Below, in pieces: positions 63,926-64,000 of a stretch of 64,000 nt of DNA (the first letter of the stretch is position 1; every line of letters begins with the position of its first letter). This DNA comes from a virus. Under the pieces are notes generated by a model. The model was not told the DNA's origin and did not search any database. It saw nothing but the letters and a program-made list of their open reading frames with translations. The stretch is from positions 21,711 to 85,710 of IMG/VR virus record IMGVR_UViG_3300044641_006950; one strand, written 5' to 3'. A program made the position numbers and the translations under genes.

Positions 63926-64000
63926 TTAACCGATTGCGGGAGCAGTAAGAGCAACTGGGGTTGCTTCTGCTGCTGCAAGGTCAAGTGGGAAGTTGTGCTT
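63926..64000 (-). CDS. psbA: photosystem II D1 protein, C-terminal end only
   Basis: The last 24 codons read KHNFPLDLAAAEATPVALTA followed by PAIG and TAA. HNFPLDLAA(A)E is the conserved D1 C-terminal processing region; CtpA cuts after the Ala of LDLAA to expose the carboxylate that binds the manganese cluster. The rest lies outside the window, so an intron cannot be assessed. Confidence 0.95.
   Translation of the reverse strand, partial: KHNFPLDLAAAEATPVALTAPAIG

Overview
This window comes from the genome of a T4-like cyanophage (a cyanomyovirus), most likely one infecting marine Synechococcus or Prochlorococcus. The evidence is a set of T4 core genes (gp4, gp48, gp53, gp54, gp26, gp27, gp5, gp32, gp59, gp33) together with cyanobacterial photosystem II genes (psbD complete, the 3' end of psbA), phoH, thyX, speD, a glutaredoxin and a DUF1825 gene. 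The DNA is AT-rich. Genes are packed, often with ATGA or TAATG overlaps, and almost all lie on the minus strand. The exception is a plus-strand block at 27870-30365. No gene-free stretch exceeds 300 bases; the longest (36973-37239) holds a promoter and a 22-bp palindrome.

Layout, left to right in window coordinates (minus-strand genes are transcribed right to left). 1-2710 is a cut-off tail fibre or baseplate protein. 2746-3613 is a small-gene island with two tRNAs, a Phd-like antitoxin and a perfect sigma-70-type promoter. 3664-15016 holds fibre and adhesin genes, including two large collagen-like proteins. 15028-26959 is the baseplate hub region: spike, OB-fold part of gp5, gp27-like hub, a large protein with two peptidoglycan-hydrolase domains, a tape-measure candidate and gp26. 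26989-30365 holds gp54 (minus) and gp4, an unknown gene, gp48 and gp53 (plus). 30357-39144 holds replication, late-transcription and metabolic genes: Mom-like, gp32, DUF1825, gp59, gp33, exonuclease, phoH, thyX, speD and glutaredoxin. 39150-44391 is a glycan cassette of glycosyltransferases, a methyltransferase-like protein and a GH130-like propeller. 44414-59044 is a second fibre island with glycine-rich adhesins, mini-collagens, two 2OG-Fe(II) oxygenases and a 2375-residue collagen-like protein. 59138-64000 holds a GT47-like enzyme, small genes, two HNH endonucleases, a phosphoesterase, psbD and the end of psbA.

Regulation is readable. Host-like sigma-70 promoters (TTGACN, 17 bp, TATAAT-like) precede the tRNA/antitoxin island, gp32 and psbD, and one more lies upstream of the DUF4278 pair. 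A T4-type late motif (NNTAAATA) recurs about 20-35 bases upstream of at least 15 start codons, mostly of structural genes. Five factor-independent terminators were found.

The most interesting observations are listed first. (i) A U UUU UUC slippery heptamer at the end of gp26 leads directly into a -1-frame ORF, a lambda G/GT-like arrangement in front of a tape-measure candidate. (ii) Collagen-like Gly-X-Gln fibres occur together with 2OG-Fe(II) oxygenases and a GT25-domain glycosyltransferase, a combination that resembles collagen hydroxylation and glycosylation. (iii) T4 gp5 appears to be split into separate genes, with its lytic role moved to a SleB-like plus VanY-like protein. All functional assignments were made by reading motifs by eye; no database search was run.
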